From: Novosphingobium sp. ST904
GTDB taxonomy: Bacteria > Pseudomonadota > Alphaproteobacteria > Sphingomonadales > Sphingomonadaceae
DNA length: 64,000 nt
Assembly (NCBI RefSeq): GCF_001298105.1
Contig: NZ_LGJH01000134.1
Coordinates: 1-64,000, forward strand
Reading direction: 5' to 3'
Part shown: positions 29,644 to 39,261 of the stretch, one piece after another
Numbering within the stretch: position 1 is the stretch's first letter
Layout of the letters: every line of letters begins with the position of its first letter
Notes under the pieces: model-generated
What the model saw: the letters and a program-made list of their open reading frames with translations, nothing else
Databases searched by the model: none
Told to the model about the DNA's origin: nothing
Translations under genes and position numbers: made by a program

Positions 29644-32396
29644 CTAGCCGGGGTCGCCTGTAGCGGTGGGCCTCAGGTCGATGCCTTTACGTCTCAGGCA
29701 TTCGGATATCTTCGCGAAATCTCCGAGTGCCGCCTCGCACTGGCGGGCGGTCTGCTCGAAGTCCGGCCCTTTCCACAGCGTGGCCCCTGCCGAGGGCGAA
29801 TTGTCGAAGGTACGCTTGTTGTTGGCATAGAAGTAGGTCGCGCCTCCCGTGCCTTCCGGCAGCGCGGCGTCGTTGAGGAATATCCAGGCCGTTCCGCTCA
29901 TGGTGGGAACGAAGGAACCCATCCAGCGGATTGCGGGCGGTTTGCGCTGGCCCTTGTCGCTCTCGTCTGCTTCCTTGATGACCGGCGCTACAGGCGTCAG
30001 CCGCTGGATCATGATCGTGCGGCGATAGCCACTGGGCGACAGGTCAGGTTTCGGGTCTCGGATCTCGACCAGCGGCTCAAGCCAGCGCGCGAGGACCACG
30101 CGCCGCAGCGGCGCCCCGCCCGCCATCACGACATTCGCAGGAAACGGAAAATCGAAAGTGTTGCGCCCTGCCGCAGCCACAGGGTGAGTCTTGTCCCGCC
30201 ACGGATCGCCCCGTTCGGGCCAGGTCAGGATGACATAATAGCGCTGCCCTTTGACGACGGTGCCGTGCGCCGCCACTGCCGCCTTGCTTTGTATCGCGGG
30301 CGATGCTTGCCCCCGCCCGGCTGCAAGCGGCGCGAACGGCAGGCAGGGGTTTTTGGGATCGAGTGCCAGCGGAGCGGATCGCGTTTTGAGTACGGCTGCC
30401 GGGGTATCGTTTTCGGCGGATCCTTGCAGAAGGCCACGCCGCGTTCCAGCCCGATCAGGCTCGTCTGCGTCCAGAGTACGAGAACGAGCCAGGGTACGCA
30501 CAGGAGGATCGAAACACCGAACAGGAACGGCAGGACCCGCCATTTCCAGAACTGCATCACTGCCTGATAGCCGAGGCTGTTGCGAAGCGCGCGCAGGGCG
30601 GTGGGCTCGAACCGTTCGAGTGTCTGCCCGGCCAGCGCGTCCCACCAGGCAATGCGGACACGGTCCCTGAGGTCGGCCTCCAGCGCCCGCATCGCATTGG
30701 CTATCAGCCCGATGAGCCCCAGGATCACAAGGCTCAAGGCCCAGTTGGCGGTCCAGGGATCGTACCATGCCAGGAGCCAGGAAGGCACGAACTTGCGCCC
30801 CAGCACGAAAATGTCGCTCAGCACCCATCGCGAATCCATTCCCGGCGTGAAGCCCGACCCGTCCCCCCAGAACGGAGCGAGCGCCAGGAACGCGGTCAGC
30901 AGGACAACGGCGAAATAGCAGGTCCGCCGCAGCCAGACATTGTCCCAGGCATTTTCCTGGATTTCGCCTCGCCCCTTTGCCGGGTCCCGCTCCTGCAAAG
31001 TGCGGCTCGCGGCGGCCAGCGCGGACTTGTCCGCAGGGGCATAGGGGGGCTCGATCTCGAACTTGCGGGGCAGCACGATCGGCGCATAGTTGTCGTTGCC
31101 GAGACAGATCCGCTCGATCACGCTGCGATGGACATGGCACGCTGTCAACAGGCCCTGCGGGCGATGGCGCTTTTCCCCAATGATCGGATCGCGCAGGACC
31201 CGCGTCTGGTTCATGCCAACGGTATCGGCAATGCTGCGATGAAGCATGGCTGCGATCTTGCGCGGCTGGTAGCGATAGTATCCGGCAAGCCCGCTTCGGG
31301 AATCATGCATCGGCCCCAGCGGGTTCGCAAAGGCGCGGATGCGGGCTTCCTCGCTCTGGATCAGCGCCAGCCGGTCAGGCCCGAGGGCGTTGATCTCGTC
31401 GATCATCCACTTGAGCGACACATAGGCGAGGCTGTCATCGGGATAACCTCCTCCCACGTCCGAATGCATGCCGGCGAACCATACCTGCTTCAACCGCGAA
31501 CCGGCCCGCAGACGCTCCGCCGCATTCCAGTCCCTGCACTCCTTGTTGATGCCGGCATGCGCCCGCTGATCGGCGATTTCATCCCAGAGCAGCGGCCAGA
31601 AGCTGTCCCGCTCATCATCGAGCGCCAGCGCATGCCGTGCCACCTTGACCCGGCGATGCAGCTCGTAATCGGTCATGGTTAGCGGCCAGACGTACTGATC
31701 GATACCGCGCGTGATCTCCACGATGGGCCCGCCATAGGCGGCCACGGTATCCCATACGCCCACGAACTCGATGTCCGGGAAACTCTCCGCCTCGCGGTTG
31801 AAAGCCTGCCCCCGCAACCGGCGCCAGCCTTGTATGATCCTGTCCCTGAACCAGCGGACGGTCTGGAAGAGCCAGGGGAACAGGTCCGGCGCATTCTCGC
31901 CCAGAAAGCGCCGCACCGCATCGGCGCAATTGCGCTTCAGTTCGCGCTCGTCCTCATAAGGAACGATGCCCTGCGTGCAGATGAGCGCCACGAGAAGCCG
32001 GATCGTGAACGCGCCCCGGCTGAACCCGAAGGCATAGATCGTGTCGCCCTTGTCCGTGCCGGGATACTGGCCATTGTAGTTGCGGCAGACATATTCGTAG
32101 AGCCGCAGAAGATTGCGCTTCAGCCCGAAGCCGAAAATGCCGCCCAGAACCGCCAGGAAACGAAAACTCGAAGTGCCTACGCCATTGTCGTAATAGGCAA
32201 TCTGATCGGGGCCGCCGGGCCTCGATCCCAGATCGAGCGCATCATAGAGGCGATAGACGTTCGTGCGGAACAACGCGCGGCTGCTGTTGCCCGTGCCGTC
32301 CGAGAACACGACGATCCGCTTGGGTTCGGCAAGCGGCGCAGCCGCATCGGCACGCCGTTCCGGCGCGATTTCTTCTCCGGTAGGTGCGCTGGACAC
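29644..32396 (-). CDS. DUF2235 alpha/beta-hydrolase (Tle1-like) with C-terminal membrane region (frameshifted)
   Basis: This protein has about 917 aa. The N-terminal DUF2235 hydrolase domain has IVVFSDGTGNSSRALFRTN (about 28-46), the nucleophile elbow GFSRGA with Ser126, and HSDVGGGYPDDSL, a likely acid/His region. This family includes type VI secretion phospholipases. Transmembrane helices follow (TCYFAVVLLTAFLALAPFW, WALSLVILGLIGLIANAM, VLPFLFGVSILLCVPWLVL), then a soluble tail ending ATGDPG. The frame breaks near 30419-30421, where KDP should pass to AENDTPAAV; one base is missing. The start is GTG 32396. A membrane-bound lipase linked to the conflict cluster is an inference. Confidence 0.8.
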
Positions 32397-32415
32397 ATTC
32401 CTGCCCCCCGATAGC

Positions 32416-32430
32416 TGTCATGAAATGACA
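32416..32430. promoter_or_regulatory. Perfect inverted repeat upstream of the DUF2235 gene
   Basis: TGTCATGAAATGACA has 6-bp arms and a 3-bp spacer, and lies 20 bases upstream of the DUF2235 start in an AT-rich region. A second TGACATT half-site occurs near 32466. This suggests an operator, but no cognate regulator is adjacent. Confidence 0.5.
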
Positions 32431-32611
32431 ATCTGCAAAGCCCCCGCTTCGCACACGACAATGAGTGACATTTCCAACGCGGGCAGACAACAGTAAACGC
32501 GCGATCGAATGGGAACTATACTTAAGATCCCATCCGTATGATTAACAATTTTTACTGAATAATTCGTACGCAAAGGGTGACGTCAGGTCCAACCCCCGCC
32601 CGTACCTGCGA

Positions 32612-32956
32612 TCAATGCCCGGCCGGAATGACCTCGATGCCCAGCCGGCCGCCGCGTGCGGCGATATCCAGCAGAAGGTCGACATTCGGATGCGCACCGG
32701 GACGCTCGCGTGCATCCGCGGTATGTTCGGCGAACACCACAAGGCCATGCTCGGCGGCAGCCGCATCCAGGTGGTCGAACCGCTGCTTCAGGTAGTTGTA
32801 GACGGCGAGCGAACCCTGCTTGCCCGGCTGGTTGGCGATGGAGGCCGCCACGTTCCCCGCATCATCGACCAGGTCGATGCGTTCCAGGCCGTCAATCGGC
32901 GGCAATAGCTGAAGATTGTCCTTGAAGGTCGCGCCCGGTTCGATTGCCGCCAGCAT
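32612..32956 (-). CDS. DUF2322-like hypothetical protein
   Basis: This small soluble protein has 114 aa: FKDNLQLLPPIDGLERIDLV, ASIANQPGKQGSLAVYNYL, then VVFAEHTADARERPGAHPN. These segments match my memory of the DUF2322 family (about 100 residues, no known function). It starts at ATG 32956 and has no signal peptide. It stands between the DUF2235 gene and the B12 receptor, with more than 130 bases on either side, so no operon partner is clear. Confidence 0.6.
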   Translation of the reverse strand: MLAAIEPGATFKDNLQLLPPIDGLERIDLVDDAGNVAASIANQPGKQGSLAVYNYLKQRFDHLDAAAAEHGLVVFAEHTADARERPGAHPNVDLLLDIAARGGRLGIEVIPAGH

Positions 32957-33089
32957 GTCTCTTGTTCCTGATTCACTGCACTCGCGGCGCTCTTACACCT
33001 TCTTCGAATGACCGCAATCGGTCCCGGAAGCACCACCTAGAACCACCAAGTAGTGCCGCGGCGCATGAGGGCCGCGGCACGCCCTGTCC

Positions 33090-35131
33090 TCAGAAGGTGT
33101 ACCGCGCGCCGATCTTGACAGTGCGCGGCTCAATCACCCTGCTCAGGCGCCCATCGACGGGACCTGCCGCATCGTAAGCCGGAATGTAGGATTCGTAATA
33201 ATAGGCAATGTCCTTGTCGCGGCTGTCGAGGATGTTGAGCACTTCACCATATATCTCGATCCGGCCTCCCTTCCAGGCGGCACGGGCATTGACTACGGTG
33301 CTGCCGCTGTCCCGCACGCTGTTGTCCTCGACCAGGGGGTACGGGCCGAGATGGCGAATGCGGATGCTCGTCTCCCACGGGTCCAGCACGATGGACGCCC
33401 CCGCTGACGCTGCATTCTCGAAGGCGTTGGGAATGCGGTCGCCATTGTCGTATCGCGAACGGCTGGCGGTATAGTTGCCATCAAGCGCAAGCCAGGGCAG
33501 CGGCCGCCAGAAAGCGACAAGTTCGTAGCCATGACGCTTGCTGGCGCCGGTCGGCTCGACCGCGTTGGAATCACCGACGAAACGCAGTTCGCTTCCAACG
33601 TCGAGCCACCAGTAGGTTCCTGTCAGCGAGAAACCGTCCGTCTGGAAACGGGCGCCCAGCTCCTTGCCGGTGCCGCGTACCAGAACAGGCACCGGCGTTT
33701 CGGCATTCACCGCCCCTCGCACATCGTTGGAGTGGAATCCGCGCCCCCAGTTGGCATAGAGTTCGAACTGCCGGGTAACTTCATAGGCCGCCGAGAACTT
33801 GGGCGAAACGATCGAATCGTGCCCGCTTCCCTCACCAAGCTCTTCCGCCGCTGCGTTTCTGGCGCGCACGGAATAGTGATAGTAGTCGCCCCGCAGACCG
33901 CCCGTCAGGCGCAGGCCCGCCAACGGCTGCCAGGTTGCCTCGCCATGGATCGCACCGGAAAGTTCCTCGACGTGATAACGGCCCAGCGAGTACAGGAATT
34001 CGCGACTTTCCGTGCGATTCACGCCAACGCTGCCGATATGGTCGAAGCGGTTCTCGGTGCCGATGGAGAGTTCCAGTTCCGGCGCCGGATTCCAGTGCTT
34101 GCGTGCCGTGAGGCCGGTAACCCAGCGCTTGTCGAACTGGTCGATCTGGCCGCTGGTCCCGTCGGGATCGGCATAAGTCGGGTTTGAATACATGTTCCAG
34201 TCGTAATACTGGGCGTAGACGTTGGCGCTCCAGCTCGCCTGCGTGATCCCCACATTGCCGACGAACCGCGTGGTCCGGCCGCGCGCCGTCGGGTCGGGCG
34301 AACAGAACACGTCAGCGCATATGTCGGAACCGACGATCCGCTCGGGAATCTGCTCGGTTGGACGCCATGTTGCGTGGTAGGCATGAAGCGAAGCCTGGAG
34401 CGCACCTTCGCCCAGCGGCATGCTGTACTTCGCAAAGCCCGCATAATGGCGCAGGTGTTCCTCCTGCTGCCACGGCCCGTCATAGCGCTTCGCCTGCCCC
34501 ACCACCGTAAGATCGCCGGAACCAAGCCCTTTGATCGTGCCGCCCGCCGCAAGACGGCCGGTGTTGTAGGAGCCCCCCTCAAGCGAAACCCACGGGCGGT
34601 CGAAGCCGGCGATCGTCGTCATGTAGGCCGTGCCCGCCAAGGCGAAATCGCCGCCGTCCGCGCGATAAGGCCCTTTGCGGAAGTCTTCACGCGCAACGAT
34701 CTCCGGGATCAAACCGTTGAGATGAGATACCCCTGCCCATGACCATGGGTCCGCAGGTTCATCTGCACGCCGTCGATATAGGTCGTGAAATCGCTACCAT
34801 GATCGAGGTTGAACCCGCGCAGGAAATACTGGTTCGCCTTGCCGCTGCCCGAATGCTGGGCGGCGACCATGCCGGGAATAGCCTCGAGAAGTTCGGCCAC
34901 GCGCAGCAGCGGACGGACCAGCAGGTCGGAGCCTGCCACGCTGCCTTCGCTGGCGGCATGGGCTTCGCCGATGTTGGTCTCTCCCCGTCCGAAAACCAGG
35001 ATTTCGCTGTTGCCGCCATCCGAAGCCGACCCGTCCGAAGCCACTTCGCCGGCAAGAGCCGGAACGGAGGCAAGCGCGACGATCCCGCCCATGGCGAGGC
35101 GGGCGAATGCCGCCTTTGTGTTGATTTGCAT
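33090..35131 (-). CDS. btuB: TonB-dependent vitamin B12 receptor (BtuB-like), frameshifted
   Basis: This outer-membrane receptor has about 680 aa. The signal peptide ends at ASVPALAGEV. The plug carries LEAIPGMVAAQHSGSGKANQ, FLRGFNLDHGSDFTTYIDG and THGHGQGYL. The barrel ends RTVKIGARYTF. The frame breaks near 34716-34718, where HGQGYL should pass to DLNGLIPEIVARED; one base is missing. The cobalamin call rests mainly on the cobalamin riboswitch directly upstream on the same strand. The plug type alone would fit other substrates. The start is ATG 35131, chosen for the signal peptide. Confidence 0.82.
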
Positions 35132-35320
35132 AACAATTCCCACGGCGCCTGCGACTGGAGGTGGAAGCGTGCCGTCCAAGACGGTCGGCACGCGCCATCG
35201 GCCGGACGCCCGAGGCGACCGCGACACGAACCGATGCGGCTTCCACCGCTCGTTCGTCGCTCAGACGGAAAAATTACCGGGCCTCGGCCATCCCCTGGAC
35301 CAAAGCGAGAGCGACCAGAC

Positions 35321-35545
35321 GCCGGCAGGTCTCCTGGCTTGCGGGTCATCGCTTGATGCACGGCCTTCCCAGGCCTCGCAGGATTTAGCGTCCGGCCCAG
35401 TGGCTGCGGCCAGGCTCCTTGGCCTGCCGCGATATGCATCGCGCTCACCGCTTACAGTTGCAGGGACAGCCTCGGATTCGAAGGCCGAAGCCCTCTCACC
35501 GCGTTCCCTATTAAGCCTCTTTCGAGGCACCGGCGCGATCTTGCC
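35321..35545 (-). ncRNA. Cobalamin (AdoCbl) riboswitch
   Basis: Read on the minus strand, the element holds all the class hallmarks in order. GGTGCC is at 35531-35526, followed by GGGAACGCGGTGA. The core GTCCCTGCAACTGTAAGCGG lies around 35467-35448. Next come CACTGG and CTGGGAAGGC, then GATGACCCGC. The closing B12 element AGCCAGGAGACCTGCC is at 35339-35324. It precedes the btuB-like receptor by about 190 bases and would switch it off when cobalamin is plentiful. Confidence 0.95.
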
Positions 35546-35681
35546 CGCCGCCTTCGAAAGAAGGAAACGGTTGCAGTCCGCTAACCCACGCAAGAAATGT
35601 GTTCAAGAGTGTATTGGCAGGTGAGGTATTGTTACGGCGATGCTTTCGCCCGCCGCGCCGGGAAAGCGGGCCGGGTAGCCG

Positions 35682-36134
35682 TCACCCCGGCAAAGTCGCG
35701 GTCTGGCGAAGGGCTTCGCCAAGCGCGAGCGCGGCCGACGTGGCGAGATTCAGCGAGCGCACCTCCGGCCGCAGCGGTATGCGCACGCGCGCATCACAGA
35801 CATCCGCCACTGAGGGGGGCACCCCTGCGCTCTCCTTTCCGAAGAGCAGGACATCGTCTGCCCTGAATCCGAATTCATAGGCCGAATGGCTGCTCCTGGT
35901 CGTGAACAGCACCAGCCTGCTCAGCCCGATATCGGCCCTGAAGGCATCGAAGCTGGCGTGCCGTGTAATCGTGACATGGTCGATATAGTCCATGGCAGCC
36001 CGCCTTACGCGCCGATCGTCCCATACGAAGCCCATCGGCTCGATAATATCCACGCTCGCGCCCAGGCACGCGCCAAGCCTCAGCACGGCGCCGACGTTTC
36101 CGGCAATTTCGGGTTCGAATAGAGCAATACGCAT
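35682..36134 (-). CDS. trmL: tRNA (cytidine(34)-2'-O)-methyltransferase
   Basis: This SPOUT-family enzyme of 150 aa methylates the ribose of the wobble base of tRNA-Leu. It starts MRIALFEPEIAGNVGAVLRL at 36134, where family members begin. The SAM-binding knot motifs are DVLLFGKESAGVPPSVADVC and VRSLNLATSAALALGEALRQ, and IIEPMGFVWDDRRVRRAAMD is typical of TrmL. A longer in-frame reading to 36317 is not supported. It is an ordinary housekeeping gene, on the minus strand upstream of the riboswitch region. Confidence 0.93.
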   Translation of the reverse strand: MRIALFEPEIAGNVGAVLRLGACLGASVDIIEPMGFVWDDRRVRRAAMDYIDHVTITRHASFDAFRADIGLSRLVLFTTRSSHSAYEFGFRADDVLLFGKESAGVPPSVADVCDARVRIPLRPEVRSLNLATSAALALGEALRQTATLPG

Positions 36135-36297
36135 CCGGACCGATTGGCGGCAAGACAGCGGCCATGCAAGCCCTTCGGCAGTTCCCGGATAACGAGGCGG
36201 GGCGGCGCCCTTTCCGGCCTGTGCCGCAAGTGGCGGATATTGCGGGAATAAAGCCGTTGTGCAACCTAGGGCATCCGAAACCTTGAAGGACCGAGGG

Positions 36298-36552
36298 ATG
36301 CCCACGATACAGGACAAGCGACACGACTTCCTCTGGCTCGTCCAGCTGTGGATGCAGCGCGAACGGGATATCGCCGGATGGACGGCAACCTGCGGCGATG
36401 CGGTTGCCGCCAGCTATCGTATCCCCGCATCGATGACCGCGCGCGACGCCGCGCACGATTTCCTGTCCTTCAACAGCGCTTCGTTCCGTGGCGGCGTGGA
36501 GAACGAATGTCCCGCCTGGATGAACGCGCTGGAAGACCCTTCCTACGGCTGA
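36298..36552 (+). CDS. Small hypothetical protein (84 aa)
   Basis: The reading begins MPTIQDKRHDFLWLVQLWMQ, with AAGGA seven bases upstream, and ends MNALEDPSYG. It is soluble, Trp-rich and without a signal peptide or recognised domain. It lies alone between trmL and the convergent dipZ-like gene. The balanced composition and ribosome site favour a real gene. Confidence 0.55.
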   Translation: MPTIQDKRHDFLWLVQLWMQRERDIAGWTATCGDAVAASYRIPASMTARDAAHDFLSFNSASFRGGVENECPAWMNALEDPSYG

Positions 36553-36587
36553 GCCCCGCATGACGGGCCGAGACGCGCGCCGCCTCC

Positions 36588-38327
36588 TCAGCCGAACGTG
36601 AAGGCGAAGGCCTGCACGCCCGGATCGAGGAACTCGATGGTGAAGGTCCGGTCGGTCACGGTGCCCTGCTGGCGAACCAGTTGATAGAGCCGCTGCGTGG
36701 TCACGGTGCCTTGCCCGGCCGCGTCCGCGTCCATGCCGTGATCGCCGCCCGGAGCCTTGCCGTCCACGGTGACGCGGAAGCGGACCGGGCGTCCTTGCGG
36801 CCCCGGCCCCAGCACGAGATGAAGATCGCGGGCATGGAAGCGGAAAGCGATACGCCCGCCCGCCGCATCCAGCGAGACGAACTCCGGCCCGGCGGTCCAC
36901 GATCCCGCAATTCCCCAGTCATTGCGGCCGGGCAACTGCCCCAGCACATAGCTGTGGGGCCGGTCCGGCACATAACCGCCCGCCGAAGCGAAACGTTCGC
37001 CTCGTGAATAGCCCAGATAGGTTTCGGGCGAGCGATTGGTGGCCTTCTGCGGCGCCTCGCCCACGCCGGAGCCCTTGACCGCCACGACCTCCAGGCTGGG
37101 CGGGGCATTGCCGCTCTCGGCCAGCAGGCGCTGGATGACCCTTTCGGATTCCGCGTAATCCCCCTCGCCGAAATGATGATAGCGGATCCGTCCCTTGCCA
37201 TCGATGAAGTAATGCGCGGGCCAATAGAGGTTCTGGAAGGCGCGCCAGATCGCGCGATCGTTATCGAGCGCCACTGGATAGGAAATGCCGAGATCGCGTA
37301 TCGCGCGGCTCACGTTCGCCGGGTTCTTCTCGAAGGCGAATTCGGGCGCGTGAACGCCGATGACGACGAGCCCCTGATCCTTGTACTTTTCCGCCCATGC
37401 ACGAACATAGGGAAGCGAACGCAGGCAGTTGATGCAGCTGTAGGTCCAGAAATCGACGAGGACCACTTTCCCGCGCAGCGCCTCGGCGGTGAGCGGCGGC
37501 GAATTCATCCATTCGCTCGCCCCTGCCAAAGACGGAAACGCGCCTTCGTCTCCCAATTCGGCCCGGCCGGCGCGCATGGCCGAAGCGGCAGGCGTACCGG
37601 GGCGGAACTTGGCGAGCAGCCTCTCTTCGACTTGCGCCGTGCCCGAAAGCGAAAGGCGGGTGAGAAGGCCGGTATCCAGCCCCAGCGCGATCGCGGCCAC
37701 CCCGGCGAGCACCGCCACGCCCAGCACGCGGCGAACACCGTTGCCAAGGCCGATGGATCGCTTCATCGCCGCAAACACCTTCCCGCCCACCAGCAGCGCC
37801 AGCGCCAGCGAAGTTGCCGCGCCCAGCGCATAGGCGAGCAGCAACAGGGAGGTATGCGCACTGGCGCCGTTCAGCGCCGCTCCTGTCAGGACAAGTCCGA
37901 GCACCGGTCCCGCGCAAGGCGCCCAGAACAGCCCGGTGGCAACCCCGAGCAGGAGCGACGCGGAGAACGTGGCGGAGGAGCCGCCCACGTCTCCTTCCGC
38001 CGACCGGGACAGCCGCGCCCCCATCGCCACCAGCGGCCGGGTCGCGCGATCGGCCAACGACGGGAAAAGCAGCAGCAAGCCGAACAGCGCAAGCACCGCC
38101 AGAGCCACGATCCGCCCCAGGCCGTTGGCCTGAACCGCCCAGCCCCCGCCCACGGCCGCCAGTGTGGCAACGCCCGCGAATGTCACCGCCATGCCGATCA
38201 GCATGGGCAATCCGCTGCGCAGGAACGGCTGATCGGCCCGCGCGAAGACGAAGGGCAGAACTGGCAGGATGCAGGGGCTGATGATGGTCAGCACACCGCC
38301 CAGATAGGAAAGGACAAAGAGGATCAT
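36588..38327 (-). CDS. dipZ: DipZ-like fused CcdA / thioredoxin membrane protein
   Basis: This protein of 579 aa carries electrons across the inner membrane. The CcdA part has about six helices with the redox cysteines C19 (ISPCILPVLP) and C138 (FWAPCAGPVLG). A periplasmic thioredoxin-like domain follows with VLVDFWTYSCINCLRSLP (C298-x2-C301) and WPAHYFIDGKGRIRYHHFGE. The C-terminal domain of about 150 residues is the jelly-roll-like extension seen in DipZ. The start at 38327 follows GAGGAAAC. It is divergent from msrA, so it probably supplies reducing power to the exported methionine sulfoxide reductases. Confidence 0.88.
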   Translation of the reverse strand: MILFVLSYLGGVLTIISPCILPVLPFVFARADQPFLRSGLPMLIGMAVTFAGVATLAAVGGGWAVQANGLGRIVALAVLALFGLLLLFPSLADRATRPLVAMGARLSRSAEGDVGGSSATFSASLLLGVATGLFWAPCAGPVLGLVLTGAALNGASAHTSLLLLAYALGAATSLALALLVGGKVFAAMKRSIGLGNGVRRVLGVAVLAGVAAIALGLDTGLLTRLSLSGTAQVEERLLAKFRPGTPAASAMRAGRAELGDEGAFPSLAGASEWMNSPPLTAEALRGKVVLVDFWTYSCINCLRSLPYVRAWAEKYKDQGLVVIGVHAPEFAFEKNPANVSRAIRDLGISYPVALDNDRAIWRAFQNLYWPAHYFIDGKGRIRYHHFGEGDYAESERVIQRLLAESGNAPPSLEVVAVKGSGVGEAPQKATNRSPETYLGYSRGERFASAGGYVPDRPHSYVLGQLPGRNDWGIAGSWTAGPEFVSLDAAGGRIAFRFHARDLHLVLGPGPQGRPVRFRVTVDGKAPGGDHGMDADAAGQGTVTTQRLYQLVRQQGTVTDRTFTIEFLDPGVQAFAFTFG

Positions 38328-38445
38328 CGGCTGTTTCCTCCAACATGAAGCCTGCCGATCAGGCGCATCGGCGCATGAACCTGCGCTGTCCGCGATCGCA
38401 TCGGAAACTATATTTTCGCGCCTGCATCTTTCCGGCTTTCCGGAA

Positions 38446-38456
38446 CGTATCTTCCG
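38446..38456 (+). promoter_or_regulatory. Shared 11-mer upstream of msrA
   Basis: CGTATCTTCCG lies 28 bases upstream of the msrA ATG. The identical 11-mer occurs upstream of the fasciclin gene at 40553. This may be part of a promoter read by the ECF sigma factor encoded between them. Confidence 0.35.
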
Positions 38457-38483
38457 GTACTCGAACTTTGCCGGGAGGACGAA

Positions 38484-39185
38484 ATGAAGGCTTTTCCTTG
38501 CAGCCTCGTATTCCTTGCCTGCGGCCTCGCCGTCGCGGCGCCCGTTCTGGAGAGCCGCTCCACTGCGGCCCCGCAGCGCGCAGCCGTGCAGGTTCCCGCC
38601 CCTCTCCACGACAGTCCCAACCCCGCCAGAAGCGAAACCGCCGTTATTGCCGGTGGATGCTTCTGGGGAATCCAGGGCGTCTACCAGCACGTCAAGGGCG
38701 TGCGCAGCGCCGTTTCGGGCTACTCAGGCGGCGACCGCACGAACGCAAGCTACGCCGCCGTCGCAAGCGGGCGGACCGGACATGCCGAAGCGGTGCGGAT
38801 CACTTTCGATCCGGCACAGGTCAGCTACGGCAAGCTGCTGCAGATCTTCTTCACCGTGGCCGCCGACCCGACCACGCGCGATTTCCAGGGGCCGGACCAC
38901 GGCACGCAGTATCGAACCGCCATTTTCCCGCAGTCCCCCCGGCAGCAGGAGATCGCCCGGCGCTATATCGACCAGCTTGCGGCCGCAGGCGTCTGGAAGC
39001 GGCCGATCGTCACGCGCATCGAACCGTTCAAGGGCTTCTACCCCGCCGAAGCCTACCATCAGGACTTCCTGACGCTCCACCCCGATTCCGCCTATATCCG
39101 CGCGAACGACCAGCCCAAGATCGCCGCGCTCAAAAGGGCCTTCCCCGCGCTCTATCGCAGCACGCCCGTCCTTGTCCGGCCGTGA
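38484..39185 (+). CDS. msrA: Peptide-methionine (S)-S-oxide reductase, exported
   Basis: This enzyme of 233 aa repairs methionine-S-sulfoxide. The active-site motif is GGCFWG with Cys59, followed by GYSGGDRTNASYAAVASGRTG and FQGPDHGTQYRTAIF. The roughly 25-residue hydrophobic N-terminus (LVFLACGLAVAAPVL) is a signal peptide, placing the enzyme in the periplasm. The ATG follows GGGAGGACGAA. It shares a locus with the DipZ-like reductant supplier, an ECF sigma factor and MsrB. Confidence 0.93.
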   Translation: MKAFPCSLVFLACGLAVAAPVLESRSTAAPQRAAVQVPAPLHDSPNPARSETAVIAGGCFWGIQGVYQHVKGVRSAVSGYSGGDRTNASYAAVASGRTGHAEAVRITFDPAQVSYGKLLQIFFTVAADPTTRDFQGPDHGTQYRTAIFPQSPRQQEIARRYIDQLAAAGVWKRPIVTRIEPFKGFYPAEAYHQDFLTLHPDSAYIRANDQPKIAALKRAFPALYRSTPVLVRP

Positions 39186-39261
39186 GCCGGCAGGCGACGA
39201 GCGACAATCGTTGATCTCCTCGCGGCGAACGGGCAGGATCGCCGCATCGGAGAAGCTGGCA

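Noticed and set aside
29644-30420. C-terminal part of the DUF2235 gene as a separate gene
   Set aside because: It has no start or ribosome site and joins cleanly to the hydrolase reading once one missing base near 30420 is allowed.
35132-35681. Protein-coding readings across the riboswitch region
   Set aside because: The conserved cobalamin riboswitch elements explain the sequence; the open frames have no family features.
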